DNA from: Sandaracinaceae bacterium
GTDB taxonomy: Bacteria > Myxococcota_A > Polyangia > Polyangiales > Houyiibacteriaceae
Length of the DNA: 64,000 nucleotides
Direction of reading: 5' to 3'
Assembly (NCBI GenBank): GCA_020633075.1
Contig: JACKEI010000005.1
Location: 278,940-342,939, forward strand
This document shows positions 43,987-52,237 of the stretch, piece by piece. Within the stretch, counting starts at the first letter, position 1. Each line of letters starts with the position of its first letter. The translations under genes and the position numbers were made by a program. The notes under the pieces were generated by a model. The model was not told the origin of the DNA. It made no database searches and saw nothing but the letters and a program-made list of their open reading frames with translations.

Positions 43987-44456
43987 TCCGCGCCACGGCG
44001 CCGCTGCCAGTGCGGGGCGTGCTGTTCGTGTGCGCGCACAACTCGGCGCGCAGCCCCATGGCCGAGGCGCTCGCGCGTGTGCGCCTACCGGCGAGCGTGC
44101 ACGTGACGAGCGCGGGACGTGACCCCAGTCTGGCGGTGCACCCGCTCGCGGTGGAGACGCTGAGGGAGGAGGACCGCCTGGACCTGAGCGGGCATCAGCC
44201 CCGCCGCTTGGACGCGGTGGACCTCGGCCGGGTGGACTTGGTGGTGTCTCTCGCGGGGCGCGACGCGCTGGAGGGCCTGCCGCGCGGCATCGAGAGGCTG
44301 CACTGGGACACCGAGGACCCTACGCTGGTGAGCTTCGACGTGCGCCGTGACGTCCTGCTGGACCGGTTCCGCGACGTGCGTGACGCGCTGGTGCGACGCC
44401 TGGACCAGCTGGTGGCCCGAGGGCACGAGAGCTTCGGCCCCCCCGGCCTGCGCTGA
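43983..44456 (+). CDS. Low-molecular-weight protein phosphatase / arsenate-reductase-like protein
   Basis: A 157-residue protein of the low-molecular-weight phosphatase superfamily. Residues 17-23, CAHNSAR, are the CX5R catalytic P-loop; DTEDPT matches the catalytic acid region (D-P) of arsenate reductases of this fold. It therefore could be an ArsC-type arsenate reductase or a protein-tyrosine phosphatase. The ATG overlaps the hrcA stop by four bases (ATGA), so it is translationally coupled to the repressor gene. This pairing is unusual. A copy of the GGACACCCACC repeat lies 11 bases downstream. Confidence 0.85.
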   Translation: MIRATAPLPVRGVLFVCAHNSARSPMAEALARVRLPASVHVTSAGRDPSLAVHPLAVETLREEDRLDLSGHQPRRLDAVDLGRVDLVVSLAGRDALEGLPRGIERLHWDTEDPTLVSFDVRRDVLLDRFRDVRDALVRRLDQLVARGHESFGPPGLR

Positions 44457-44467
44457 ACCCGCAACAA

Positions 44468-44478
44468 GGACACCCACC
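44468..44478. repeat. Single repeat copy
   Basis: GGACACCCACC in the 109-base gap between the phosphatase-like gene and the acyl-CoA dehydrogenase gene, 17 bases before the first palindromic operator. Confidence 0.8.
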
Positions 44479-44494
44479 TGAGCCTTGCCCCTTG

Positions 44495-44512
44495 TGAATG
44501 AACGCTCAGTCA
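44495..44512. promoter_or_regulatory. Probable TetR-type operator upstream of acyl-CoA dehydrogenase
   Basis: TGAATGAACGCTCAGTCA is an imperfect palindrome (TGAATGA/TCAGTCA, one mismatch), matching the TGAATGAnnnnTCATTCA type bound by TetR-family fatty-acid and branched-chain regulators. It lies about 54 bases before the ATG. Regulator not present in the window. Confidence 0.5.
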
Positions 44513-44529
44513 GTAGTCTAGCCTGAGCA

Positions 44530-44547
44530 ACTCACCGACCGGTGAGT
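44530..44547. promoter_or_regulatory. Perfect 8-bp palindrome at the acyl-CoA dehydrogenase leader
   Basis: ACTCACCG-AC-CGGTGAGT, a perfect eight-base inverted repeat with a two-base centre, about 18 bases before ATG 44566. It covers the GTG at 44542, which argues against that codon as the start. Probably a second operator for a TetR-type regulator. Confidence 0.55.
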
Positions 44548-44565
44548 CAGACAGGAGTCAGCCCG

Positions 44566-45795
44566 ATGATCGAGTGGAGCGAACAACACAAGCAGATCCG
44601 GTCCATGGTGCGGCGCTTCGTGGAGACGGAGATCGTCCCGCAGATCGACGAGCTGGAGCACGGCGACACGCCCCCCTACGAGGTGCTGCGCAAGATGCTG
44701 AAGACCTTCGGCATCGGCGAGATGGCCAAGGGGAAGTTCCTGGCCGACCTCGAGCGCACCAAGAAGGGCGAGGTCCGCGAAAAGAAGGAGCGCGAGGGCT
44801 TCCACGCGGCGTCGGCCGACGCGATGGCGATGCAGCTGATCCCCATCATCGAGCTCTGCCGCCACAGCCCGGGCATGGTGACCGCGCTGGGCGTGAGCAT
44901 CGGGCTCACCGCCGGAGCCATCCAGCGCAAGGGCACGCTCGCGCAGCAGGAGGAGTTCGTCCCGCCGCTGCTGACGCTCGAGAAGGTGGGCGCCTGGGCC
45001 ATCACGGAGCCCGGCAGCGGGTCCGACGCGTTCGGCTCCATGAAGGCCAGCGCGCGCCGCGACGGGGACGACTACATCCTCAACGGCAGCAAGACCTTCA
45101 TCACGAACGGACCCTACGCGGACACCATCGTCTTCATCTGCCGCTTGGAGGGCGCCCCCGGGCCCGACGGCGAGCTGCCCATCGTGAGCTTCATCCTCGA
45201 CCGCGGCACGCCGGGGCTCGAGCAGAGCAAGCCGCTGCGCAAGATGGGCATGCACAGCTCCCCCACCGGGCAGCTGTTCCTGGACGACGTCCGCGTCCCG
45301 AAGTCCAGGCTACTCGGGGAGAGCGAAGAGGGGGGCGCCCGCAAGAGCGCCAAGGACACCTTCGGGAGCGAGCGCACGGGCGTGGCCGCGATGTCGCTCG
45401 GCATCATCGAGCGCTGCCTCGAGCTGTGTAAGGAGTACTCGAAGACGCGCGTCCAGTTCGGCAAGGCCATCGGCGAGTTCCAGCTCATTCAGCTCAAGCT
45501 GGCCAAGATGGAGGTCGCGCGCATGAACGTGCAGAACCTCGTGTTCCGGCAGATCGAGCTGGCCGGGTACGGCAAGCACATGGACCTAGCGGAGGCCTCC
45601 GCCGCGAAGCTGTATTGCGCGCAGAGCGCCATGGAGGTCTGCCTGGAAGCCGTGCAGCTCTTCGGTGGCAACGGGTACATGGCGGAGTACCGCGTGGAGC
45701 AGCTCTGCCGCGACGCGAAGGTCCTCCAGATCTACGGCGGAACCGACGAGATCCAGATCTCGCAGATCGCGCGTTCCATGCTGCGCGACGTGTAG
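44566..45795 (+). CDS. Acyl-CoA dehydrogenase
   Basis: A 409-residue FAD enzyme of the acyl-CoA dehydrogenase family. AWAITEPGSGSDAFGSMKASARRDGDDYILNG is the flavin/substrate motif; GTLAQQEEF, GERTG-like SERTGVAAMSLGI, and IYGGTDEIQISQIARSMLRDV complete the family core. The C-terminal GGTDEI holds the region of the general base; the exact active-site Glu cannot be set by eye. ATG 44566 is chosen because AGGAG lies ten bases upstream and GTG 44542 is inside a palindromic operator. It has no neighbours from a fatty acid operon except its own operators. Chain-length preference unknown. Confidence 0.94.
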   Translation: MIEWSEQHKQIRSMVRRFVETEIVPQIDELEHGDTPPYEVLRKMLKTFGIGEMAKGKFLADLERTKKGEVREKKEREGFHAASADAMAMQLIPIIELCRHSPGMVTALGVSIGLTAGAIQRKGTLAQQEEFVPPLLTLEKVGAWAITEPGSGSDAFGSMKASARRDGDDYILNGSKTFITNGPYADTIVFICRLEGAPGPDGELPIVSFILDRGTPGLEQSKPLRKMGMHSSPTGQLFLDDVRVPKSRLLGESEEGGARKSAKDTFGSERTGVAAMSLGIIERCLELCKEYSKTRVQFGKAIGEFQLIQLKLAKMEVARMNVQNLVFRQIELAGYGKHMDLAEASAAKLYCAQSAMEVCLEAVQLFGGNGYMAEYRVEQLCRDAKVLQIYGGTDEIQISQIARSMLRDV

Positions 45796-45955
45796 GCCTG
45801 CGCGCACCTGCGCACGAGACTTGCATTCGACGAGGAATGATCGCATTTTCGCCGCTCGTTGTGGCCTCTTGGGCGCTTCGTCGAACTTGACCTGTGCGCG
45901 GGTGATCCGCAGTATGGGCGTCCCTGTAATGAGCGTCTCGAGGTACTGACCAACC

Positions 45956-47443
45956 ATGGCCGAACAGCGATACCGCGTAGTAGAACGCCTCGCCGCCGGC
46001 GGCATGGCCGAGGTGTTCGTCGGCGACGCGATGAGCGTGCAGGGCTTCAAGAAGCGCGTCGCGATCAAGCGCGTCTTGCCGCACCTGGCGTCCAACGAGA
46101 ACTTCATCGGGATGTTCCTGGACGAGGCGCGCCTCGGGGCGCGCATGAACCACGCGAACATCGTGTCCGTCTTGGACATCGGCGCGGCGGACAACACGTA
46201 CTTCATCGTCATGGAGTACGTGGACGGGGCGAACCTCAAGACCATCATCGAGGTGCTCCAGAAGCAGGGCCGCCCGGTGCCCATGAAGGAGGCCGTCTAC
46301 ATCGCGATGGAGGCCAGCCGGGGCCTGAGCTACGCGCACGAGCTTTGTGACGAGGACGGGAACGACCTCGACATCGTCCACCGCGACATCTCACCGCCGA
46401 ACATCCTCATCAGCAAGCGCGGTGAGGTGAAGGTCACGGACTTCGGCCTCGCCAAGGCGAGCACCCAGCTCGAGAAGACAGACCCCGGCGTGGTGAAGGG
46501 CAAGTTCAGCTACCTCGCGCCGGAAGCGGCCGTGGGCGACCCGGTCGACGAGCGCGCGGACTTGTTCGCGCTGGGCATCGTGCTGTGGGAGATGATCGCA
46601 GGGCGCCGCCTGTTCCTCGGGGAGTCGGACTACCAGACGGTGAAGCTGGTCCAGCAGGCCCACGTGCCGAGCCTGGCCGCCATCAACCCGGACGCGGACG
46701 AGAGCCTGGAGCGCCTGCTGGCGAAGGCGCTGGCGAAGAACCCCGCCGACCGCTACCAGACCGCACGCGAGATGAGCGACGCGCTGGCAGGCTTCCTGTT
46801 CAGCCACCAGCTGAAGGTGACGTCGTACGACATCGCCGCGCTGGTGAAGAACGCGGTCGAGAACGAGGACAAGCCGCGTTCGGCCGCAGGGCAGCAGTCG
46901 ATCATCGACAAGCTGATTCAGGAGGAGCTCGTGCGCTTCACCTCGCTGGGCGGGGATGGCGGTGGCGCTGGCGCGGCGATCGACTTCGACGCAGGCGAGG
47001 ACGTCGGAGCGCAGCCACTGGACGCGGGCTCCTTCGAGGACCCCTCGTCGTGGTTCAGCGACGACGGAGACGGCGGCGGCTTCGGCTTCGGGGACGGGAA
47101 CGAGAGCGGCGGCGGGGCTCAGCAGCCCGGTTGGCGCGAGGCCGGCGTGGAAGACGGCATCGCGAAGCTCGAGTCGCAGACACTCAACCTGGACGCAGCG
47201 GGGGGAGGCAGCGCCGCGAGCGCTCCGAGGACACCCACCCGAGGAGCTAGCCAGGGGGTCGCGTCCGGGGCCGGAACCGGGACACCGGGGACACCCACCG
47301 GAAACGCAGCGCCTGCAGGAGCGGGCGCGGCAACGGGGACACCCACCGCAGGCACGTCCGGCGGGGCAGGCAAGTGGATGGTCGTGGCGCTCATCGTCCT
47401 GGCCGTGGGCGGCGCCGCCGCGTTCATCCTGACTCAGTCCTGA
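45956..47443 (+). CDS. Membrane-anchored serine/threonine protein kinase
   Basis: A 495-residue kinase. The catalytic domain has G-loop AAGGMAEV (13-20), Lys38, HRD (142-144) and DFG (162-164), with APE-like APEAAVGDP, so it is probably active. The linker is rich in Asp, Gly and Ser, and from about residue 424 contains three in-frame copies of the repeat (APRTPTRG, GTPGTPTG, GTPTAG) before the C-terminal membrane helix WMVVALIVLAVGGAAAFIL and a short tail. Thus the repeat has become part of the juxtamembrane linker. The gene is convergent with the transglutaminase gene and overlaps it by 20 bases. Confidence 0.93.
   Translation: MAEQRYRVVERLAAGGMAEVFVGDAMSVQGFKKRVAIKRVLPHLASNENFIGMFLDEARLGARMNHANIVSVLDIGAADNTYFIVMEYVDGANLKTIIEVLQKQGRPVPMKEAVYIAMEASRGLSYAHELCDEDGNDLDIVHRDISPPNILISKRGEVKVTDFGLAKASTQLEKTDPGVVKGKFSYLAPEAAVGDPVDERADLFALGIVLWEMIAGRRLFLGESDYQTVKLVQQAHVPSLAAINPDADESLERLLAKALAKNPADRYQTAREMSDALAGFLFSHQLKVTSYDIAALVKNAVENEDKPRSAAGQQSIIDKLIQEELVRFTSLGGDGGGAGAAIDFDAGEDVGAQPLDAGSFEDPSSWFSDDGDGGGFGFGDGNESGGGAQQPGWREAGVEDGIAKLESQTLNLDAAGGGSAASAPRTPTRGASQGVASGAGTGTPGTPTGNAAPAGAGAATGTPTAGTSGGAGKWMVVALIVLAVGGAAAFILTQS
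47227..47347. repeat. Three repeat copies in the kinase linker
   Basis: GAGGACACCCACC at 47227 and GGGGACACCCACC at 47287 and 47335. All are in the same codon frame, translated PRTPT or GTPT, between Gly/Ala-rich spacer codons. Confidence 0.92.
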
Positions 47444-49649
47444 TTCCCGCGCGGCGTCCGGGTTGGCGCACGGCGCGCAACTGTCGCCGCCAGCTGCGGG
47501 CGTCGGCCACGCTGAGATGCCCCGTGCCGAAGCGGGCACTCACGTAGACGTCCGTGATCGCACGAACAATGTCCGCACCGGGGTGCTGTTCGCGCGCCAG
47601 CTGGGCGGCGTGTTGGGTGGGTGTCCTCGCTGGCGGTCGGGGGACACCCACCCGAGCGAGGCGCCGCTCCATGGCCCGGTACAGCTGCTGGGCCCGCCGC
47701 GCGTCGGGCGACAGCGTGTGCTCCTCCGCCCGCCGCTGCCGCCGGAAGGCCACGACCACCAGCACGGCAAGCAGCGCGAGCACGGCGAGGGCGACCCACG
47801 TAGCGCCGCGGGAGCGCGTCGTGAGGGACTGGAAGGCGGAGTCCTGGTCGGTGGCCTGGGAATCATCGCCTCCGAGGACACCCATCGAACGCAGGAAGCC
47901 GCCAATGGCCCGCAACCCATCGATCTGAGCGCGCAGGTCGTAGCCCACGATGCGGCGCTGCCACGCCGTGCGGAGCGCGTCCATCATGTCGCGCAGCGGG
48001 CTGAGCACGGGGATCTCGGCCGGACCCGTGAGAGAACGCGCCGCGGGAGTCGGGTCGAAGGTGCGCCAGTCGCCGTCCACGAAGACCTCCACCCAGCTGT
48101 GCGCGTCGCCGTTGCGGATTCCGTAGTAGGCGCCGAAGCGGTTGTACTGACCACCGACGAAGCCCGTCACGTTCCGTGTGGGGACACCCACCGTCCGGAG
48201 CATCACGGCCATCGCGCTCGAGAAGTACTCGCAGTGCCCTGCCTGCGCCTCGAACAGAAAGACGTGCAGCGGATCGCGGTCCCCCGTGTCGGGCTGGGCG
48301 AGCGTGTACGTGAACGTGCCCGAGTCGCGCAGGTAGGCACGCACCCGCTGGGCCATGATGACTGGAGAGGCGGCCCCCGCGACGACCTCGCGTGTCAGCG
48401 CCTCGATGCGCTCGAGGCCCGGGGGGAGCTGCAGATACGCGGCAGACTCGGCCTCGCTGAGGTCATGAAGCGCGAGCGAGCTCGAGCGGGCGTCCCAGGT
48501 GGGCGGCGAGCGGTCCCACGCGTCGTCGTCGGGCGCCGTGGTGGCCTCGTACGCAAAGGGCAGCCCGTCCGGTTCGAGATAGCGCAGGTCCAGCCCGCTC
48601 CGTAGCTCGAGCTGACGGTGGACCACGACCCCGTTCGAGACGCGCGGGTCCACGTCGATCGCGACCGTGCGCTCCGGAAGGAAGACCACCGGGTCTTCGA
48701 GGGGGTCGACCAGCACGCTGAGGTGGGTGTCCTCGGAGAGGGGGCGCCGGCGCAGCAGCACCCGTTCCCCGATGTCGACGACGCGCTCGGGCTCGTCCAG
48801 CTGTCGAGACCAGCGCCCAGCCTCGTAGTGATCGAAGGACGTTCCGCGCATGCGAAACGGTCGGTACGGGGCCGGGTCTGGCGGCATGGGGAGCGGCGTG
48901 ACCCGCATGACGACCGTCGGGTCATCGCGGATCACGCCGAAGCCGCCGAGCTGGACGTCCCCACCGAAGCCGACGACGCTACTGGGGTTGCCGTCGCCGA
49001 GGGACAGGAAGCCGATCCCCACGCGTGGAAACAGCAGGAAGAAGAGCGCCGTCACCAGGAACAGAGGCAAGGCGAGGACCGCCGTCCCGGCTAGGAACCC
49101 GCCACCCACGAGCGGGCGCTGCATCCAGCCCAGCGCCTCCGGGGATGGGCCGTCCGTGATGGTGGCGCCCGGGAGGGCGTGCTGCCCTTCGATCTCGCCG
49201 CGCAGATGGTTCAGCGCCAGGATCCACGGCGTGGCCACCACGTAGAGCAAGAAGATGACGGCGTAGTCGACCCCGTTCGACAGGACGGTCGCAGCCAGGA
49301 GGTGGATGATCGCCAGAACGGCGATGTGCTGGTAGTCGAGCGCGCCGCGGCGGTGGTAGAGGCGGGAGACTTGGAGGACACCCACGAATTCGACCGACAG
49401 GGTGAGCACCGACGTCCCCGTGAAGCCGCGGATGAGCTGCACGACCGCCACGACCGCCATCAGGCCGGTGACGGTTCGCGACCAGCGGACGGGCAGGAAG
49501 CGGCGCTCGTCGACGAACCAGCTGCCCACTACGAGGACACCCATCGCAGCGATGAGCGGGGGGCGCAGGACGTCTCCCAGCGTCAGCGCGAACAGGCCGA
49601 CGGAGGCCACGATGTAGGTGATGAGCTTGTGGAGGCGGACGAAGCTCAT
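47424..49649 (-). CDS. TgpA-type membrane transglutaminase-like protein
   Basis: A 741-residue protein. An N-terminal DUF3488/TgpA membrane region has about six hydrophobic helices (LITYIVASVGLFALTLG, LLAATVLSNGVDYAVIFLLYVVATPWI and others). A periplasmic transglutaminase-like domain follows with GHCEYFSSAMAVMLRT (Cys), DAHSWVEVFV (His) and FDPTP (Asp). After it comes another membrane span (WVALAVLALLAVLVVVAF) and a DUF4129-like C-terminal segment. ATG 49649 overlaps the DUF58 stop (ATGA), so MoxR-DUF58-TgpA form one operon. Several repeat copies lie in coding positions (VGVP, VGVLQ, MGVL, EDTHLS). Confidence 0.93.
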   Translation of the reverse strand: MSFVRLHKLITYIVASVGLFALTLGDVLRPPLIAAMGVLVVGSWFVDERRFLPVRWSRTVTGLMAVVAVVQLIRGFTGTSVLTLSVEFVGVLQVSRLYHRRGALDYQHIAVLAIIHLLAATVLSNGVDYAVIFLLYVVATPWILALNHLRGEIEGQHALPGATITDGPSPEALGWMQRPLVGGGFLAGTAVLALPLFLVTALFFLLFPRVGIGFLSLGDGNPSSVVGFGGDVQLGGFGVIRDDPTVVMRVTPLPMPPDPAPYRPFRMRGTSFDHYEAGRWSRQLDEPERVVDIGERVLLRRRPLSEDTHLSVLVDPLEDPVVFLPERTVAIDVDPRVSNGVVVHRQLELRSGLDLRYLEPDGLPFAYEATTAPDDDAWDRSPPTWDARSSSLALHDLSEAESAAYLQLPPGLERIEALTREVVAGAASPVIMAQRVRAYLRDSGTFTYTLAQPDTGDRDPLHVFLFEAQAGHCEYFSSAMAVMLRTVGVPTRNVTGFVGGQYNRFGAYYGIRNGDAHSWVEVFVDGDWRTFDPTPAARSLTGPAEIPVLSPLRDMMDALRTAWQRRIVGYDLRAQIDGLRAIGGFLRSMGVLGGDDSQATDQDSAFQSLTTRSRGATWVALAVLALLAVLVVVAFRRQRRAEEHTLSPDARRAQQLYRAMERRLARVGVPRPPARTPTQHAAQLAREQHPGADIVRAITDVYVSARFGTGHLSVADARSWRRQLRAVRQPGRRAGIRTESG
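47615..47653. repeat. Perfect 12-bp inverted pair of repeat copies
   Basis: GGGTGGGTGTCC (47615-47626) and GGACACCCACCC (47642-47653) are perfect reverse complements with 15 bases between, so the transcript could form a hairpin. Both are coding, giving VGVPRPPARTPTQ near the TgpA C-terminus. Confidence 0.93.
48180..48192. repeat. Single repeat copy in the transglutaminase core
   Basis: GGGGACACCCACC; on the coding strand GGTGGGTGTCCCC gives TVGVPTRN, at the position where transglutaminase-like enzymes usually have GIPAR or similar, five residues before the VTGF motif. Confidence 0.85.
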
Positions 49650-50926
49650 GCCGCGTGCTCCGAGGACGTGACGCGTCGGAGGCCGCGTTGCGCTCCCGGG
49701 GGGGCCGAGAGCTCGACCGGGACACGGACGACCAGGCCGGGGTCGGTGTGGCGCGCGGCGGGGGCCGCTGCCCGGGCAGACGCTGCAGGCGAGGCATCGA
49801 CGGGGGCCGTGGCAGAGACCGCTTGGGCGGCGGTGAGGGGCTGTCGGTCCGCGGGCTGAAGCAGCGCGAGGAAGCGCAGGACGGGATCCGGGACGGCCCC
49901 GGCGTCGACACGCGGGCTGACCGAGCCCTCCGCGCGCACGACCACCGACACCCCGTGGGCGAGCGCGGCGACGGCGAGGGACGCGCACTCCGAGATGGCG
50001 CGCTCGAAGCCCTCGTCCCAGGCGGGCCGCAGCGCCGCGTCAGCGGGCGGGCGCTCGTCGAGAACAAGTGTGAGGGAGCGGTCGACGTCCGCTGCGCGCT
50101 CTCGTGACACGAGTCGGCCGAGGCTGGCGCTGCGGCGCCAGTGGATGTCGCGGGCCTCGTCGTCGCCGCGATGGGGACGTAGCCCGAGGGTGTCGGGGCC
50201 CTGACCGCGGCGCGCGCTCGTGTCGACGACGCCGCGCTGATGAGCGGGAAACGCTGGGAGCGCCACGTCCACGACGGCCGGGAAGACCAGGACCTCCTCG
50301 GGGTGGGCGCGGCGGCTGGCCTTCTCGATGAGGCCAAACGGATAGCGCGTGACGACGAGCACCATCCCCAGCTGCTGTACCCCTCGCCGCGTGGGCGTGA
50401 GCGTCGTGGACACGGTCACGTGGGAGCGGGCCGGGACACGGACGACGTACCCACCACGACCGGAGAACGCGGCGGAGGCGGGCTCGGGTGGGTGTCCTCC
50501 TGGTTCCGGTGGGTGTCCTCGTTGCGTGAGTCCACGTCCCGGTGGGTGTCCTGCTGGTTCGGGTGGGTGTCCTCGTTGTTCGGGTGGGTGTCCTCGTTGC
50601 GCGGCGGGGAGGACACCCTCTTCCCGCACCTCGAGGGAGTAGCTCGGGAAGAAGCGCTTCTCGTTGACGAGGGTGACCTCCACGTCGTGGGCGCGCCCGA
50701 CGTAGAGCCGCGCGGGCAGCCGCCGCTTGGCGCGAATCTGATACAGCGCCAGATCGCTGAGGGTTCCGCTCACCAGCAGGAGGCTCAGCAAGAGCCCGAG
50801 AATCAGGTAGAGCAGGTTGTTTCCGGTGTTGACCGCGGCGACCCCGACCCCGAACGTCACGAAGACGTACCCCTTACCCTCGCGGGTCAGCGAAAAGCGA
50901 CGTCGACGCTTGGCCCGATGCCTCAT
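49646..50926 (-). CDS. DUF58 family protein with repeat-derived insertion
   Basis: A 426-residue DUF58 protein. Two N-terminal hydrophobic segments (YVFVTFGVGVAAVNTGNNLLYLILGLLLSLLLVS) lead to a soluble beta-rich part; the family motif DDEARDIHWRRSASLGRLVSRE is present. Residues 111-149 read as RGHPPE-type units repeated five times with small spacers, corresponding to five repeat copies in frame. That insertion sits in a region of DUF58 proteins that is normally variable. It lies between moxR and tgpA in an operon with four-base overlaps at both ends. DUF58 proteins occur with MoxR ATPases in cell-envelope systems. Confidence 0.9.
   Translation of the reverse strand: MRHRAKRRRRFSLTREGKGYVFVTFGVGVAAVNTGNNLLYLILGLLLSLLLVSGTLSDLALYQIRAKRRLPARLYVGRAHDVEVTLVNEKRFFPSYSLEVREEGVLPAAQRGHPPEQRGHPPEPAGHPPGRGLTQRGHPPEPGGHPPEPASAAFSGRGGYVVRVPARSHVTVSTTLTPTRRGVQQLGMVLVVTRYPFGLIEKASRRAHPEEVLVFPAVVDVALPAFPAHQRGVVDTSARRGQGPDTLGLRPHRGDDEARDIHWRRSASLGRLVSRERAADVDRSLTLVLDERPPADAALRPAWDEGFERAISECASLAVAALAHGVSVVVRAEGSVSPRVDAGAVPDPVLRFLALLQPADRQPLTAAQAVSATAPVDASPAASARAAAPAARHTDPGLVVRVPVELSAPPGAQRGLRRVTSSEHAA
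50487..50593. repeat. Five-copy GGTGGGTGTCC array inside DUF58 gene
   Basis: Five copies of GGTGGGTGTCC (50487, 50515, 50541, 50561 and 50583 approximately), followed by a degenerate GAGGACACCCTC at 50609. All are in frame on the minus strand and read RGHPPE or GGHPPE. Confidence 0.93.
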
Positions 50927-52002
50927 ACCGGGACGGGGAGCGCGTGCACTAGGTCGCGGATCGCGGCCTCGGCGAGTGAGCGGTCCAGCGGGTCACCCGT
51001 CGTGCGCACGCGGTGGGCCAGCACGGGGACCGCGAGCGCCTGCACATCGTCCGGCGTCGCGAACTCCCGGGACTGGACGAGAGCGTGTGCACGGACGGCC
51101 CGCTCGAGCGCGAGCGCCGCGCGTGTGCTGGCGCCCAGGGTGAGACGCGGGGCTTCACGCGTAGCGAGTACCAGGTCGTGCAGGTAGCCCGTGACCGCGT
51201 CGTCGACGCGCACGGCGTCCACGGCACGACGCGCGTGGGCGAGGTCATGCAGAGACCAACAGCGGCCCAGCTCCGCGACCGGGTCGCGACCGTCCCGCTC
51301 GCGCAGCAGCGCGCGCTCCACATCCGGCGCCGGATAGCCGATGCGTAGGCGGACCAGAAAGCGGTCGAGCTGGGACTCGGGCAGCGGATACGTCCCGTAG
51401 AAGTCGTCGGGGTTCTGCGTGGCGACCACGAAAAAGGGCTCGCCTAGGTCGTGCGTCTCACCTTCAATCGACACCTGCCGCTCGTCCATGACCTCGAGCA
51501 GCGCGCTCTGCGTCTTCGGCGTGGTCCTGTTGATCTCGTCGGCAAGCAGCAGCTGCGTGAAGACCGGACCCGGCCGAAAGCGAAAAGCCCCGGTGGCGGG
51601 GTCGTAGACGTTCCCTCCGAGGACATCTGCGGGCATCAGGTCACTGGTGAACTGCAACCGCCGAAAGGCGAGCCCGAGAGACGCTGCGAGCGCCCGCGCG
51701 AGGGTGGTCTTCCCGACGCCGGGCACGTCTTCGACCAGCACATGACCCCCCGCGAGGAGCGCCGTCACCGCCAGGCGGACGACGTCGTCTTTGCCGCGCA
51801 GCACGGTGCCGATATGGGAAACCAGCTGACGAGTGGAGAGCGCCGCGGCGCGTACTTCCTCGGGGGACACTCGCTCGCGGCCGCGCGTGCGGTCGAAGGG
51901 TGGGGCAACGGGCGTCGCCGAGTCACCGGGGGAGGTGTGTGACGACGACGTCGGAGGCGCGGTCGACGATGGAGAAGGCTGCGAGGAGATTTGCGAGGAC
52001 AC
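50923..52002 (-). CDS. MoxR-type AAA ATPase
   Basis: A 359-residue AAA ATPase of the MoxR family. Walker A is EDVPGVGKTTLA, Walker B LLLADEINRTTPKTQSALLEVMDERQ and sensor 1 FFVVATQNPDDFYGTYPLPESQLDRF; a C-terminal lid follows. The first ~40 residues (SSQPSPSSTAPPTSSS) are low-complexity. The start used, GTG 52002, lies inside a repeat copy (51995-52007); GTG 51870 would give a more typical 315-residue protein. Its stop overlaps the DUF58 ATG by four bases. MoxR ATPases act as chaperones for VWA/DUF58 partners. Confidence 0.9.
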   Translation of the reverse strand: MSSQISSQPSPSSTAPPTSSSHTSPGDSATPVAPPFDRTRGRERVSPEEVRAAALSTRQLVSHIGTVLRGKDDVVRLAVTALLAGGHVLVEDVPGVGKTTLARALAASLGLAFRRLQFTSDLMPADVLGGNVYDPATGAFRFRPGPVFTQLLLADEINRTTPKTQSALLEVMDERQVSIEGETHDLGEPFFVVATQNPDDFYGTYPLPESQLDRFLVRLRIGYPAPDVERALLRERDGRDPVAELGRCWSLHDLAHARRAVDAVRVDDAVTGYLHDLVLATREAPRLTLGASTRAALALERAVRAHALVQSREFATPDDVQALAVPVLAHRVRTTGDPLDRSLAEAAIRDLVHALPVPV

Positions 52003-52007
52003 CCACC
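51995..52007. repeat. Repeat copy at the MoxR start codon
   Basis: GAGGACACCCACC; read on the minus strand as GGTGGGTGTCCTC, its internal GTG is the first codon of the longest MoxR frame. It lies in the 235-base divergent gap before the aminopeptidase gene. Confidence 0.75.
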
Positions 52008-52237
52008 CAGACTACTACCCGCAGCGCTGGGATCATTCCTCCTTTCGCGAATCGGGAGCGCCCGGACGAGGCGGACGCCGCACGGCGCACCTTTCGCGGG
52101 GCACGGTGCGCGCCGGTCACCCCGCGGGACAACGGCCGCGAGCGTTCCCTCGAGCGTGTCCTTGCCCGGAGCGCGGCGTTGATGGACCATGTCGCGTCTG
52201 CGCGGCTGCATGCCGTCCACCGAACCAGAAGGTACCC

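Noticed and set aside
45887..45915. Promoter of the second kinase gene
   Set aside because: TTGACC is followed 17 bases later by CAGTAT, which is too far from a -10 consensus to support.
51833..52237. Longer start for leucyl aminopeptidase
   Set aside because: The leader is unlike the M17 family, and AGAAGG precedes ATG 52238 at a suitable distance.
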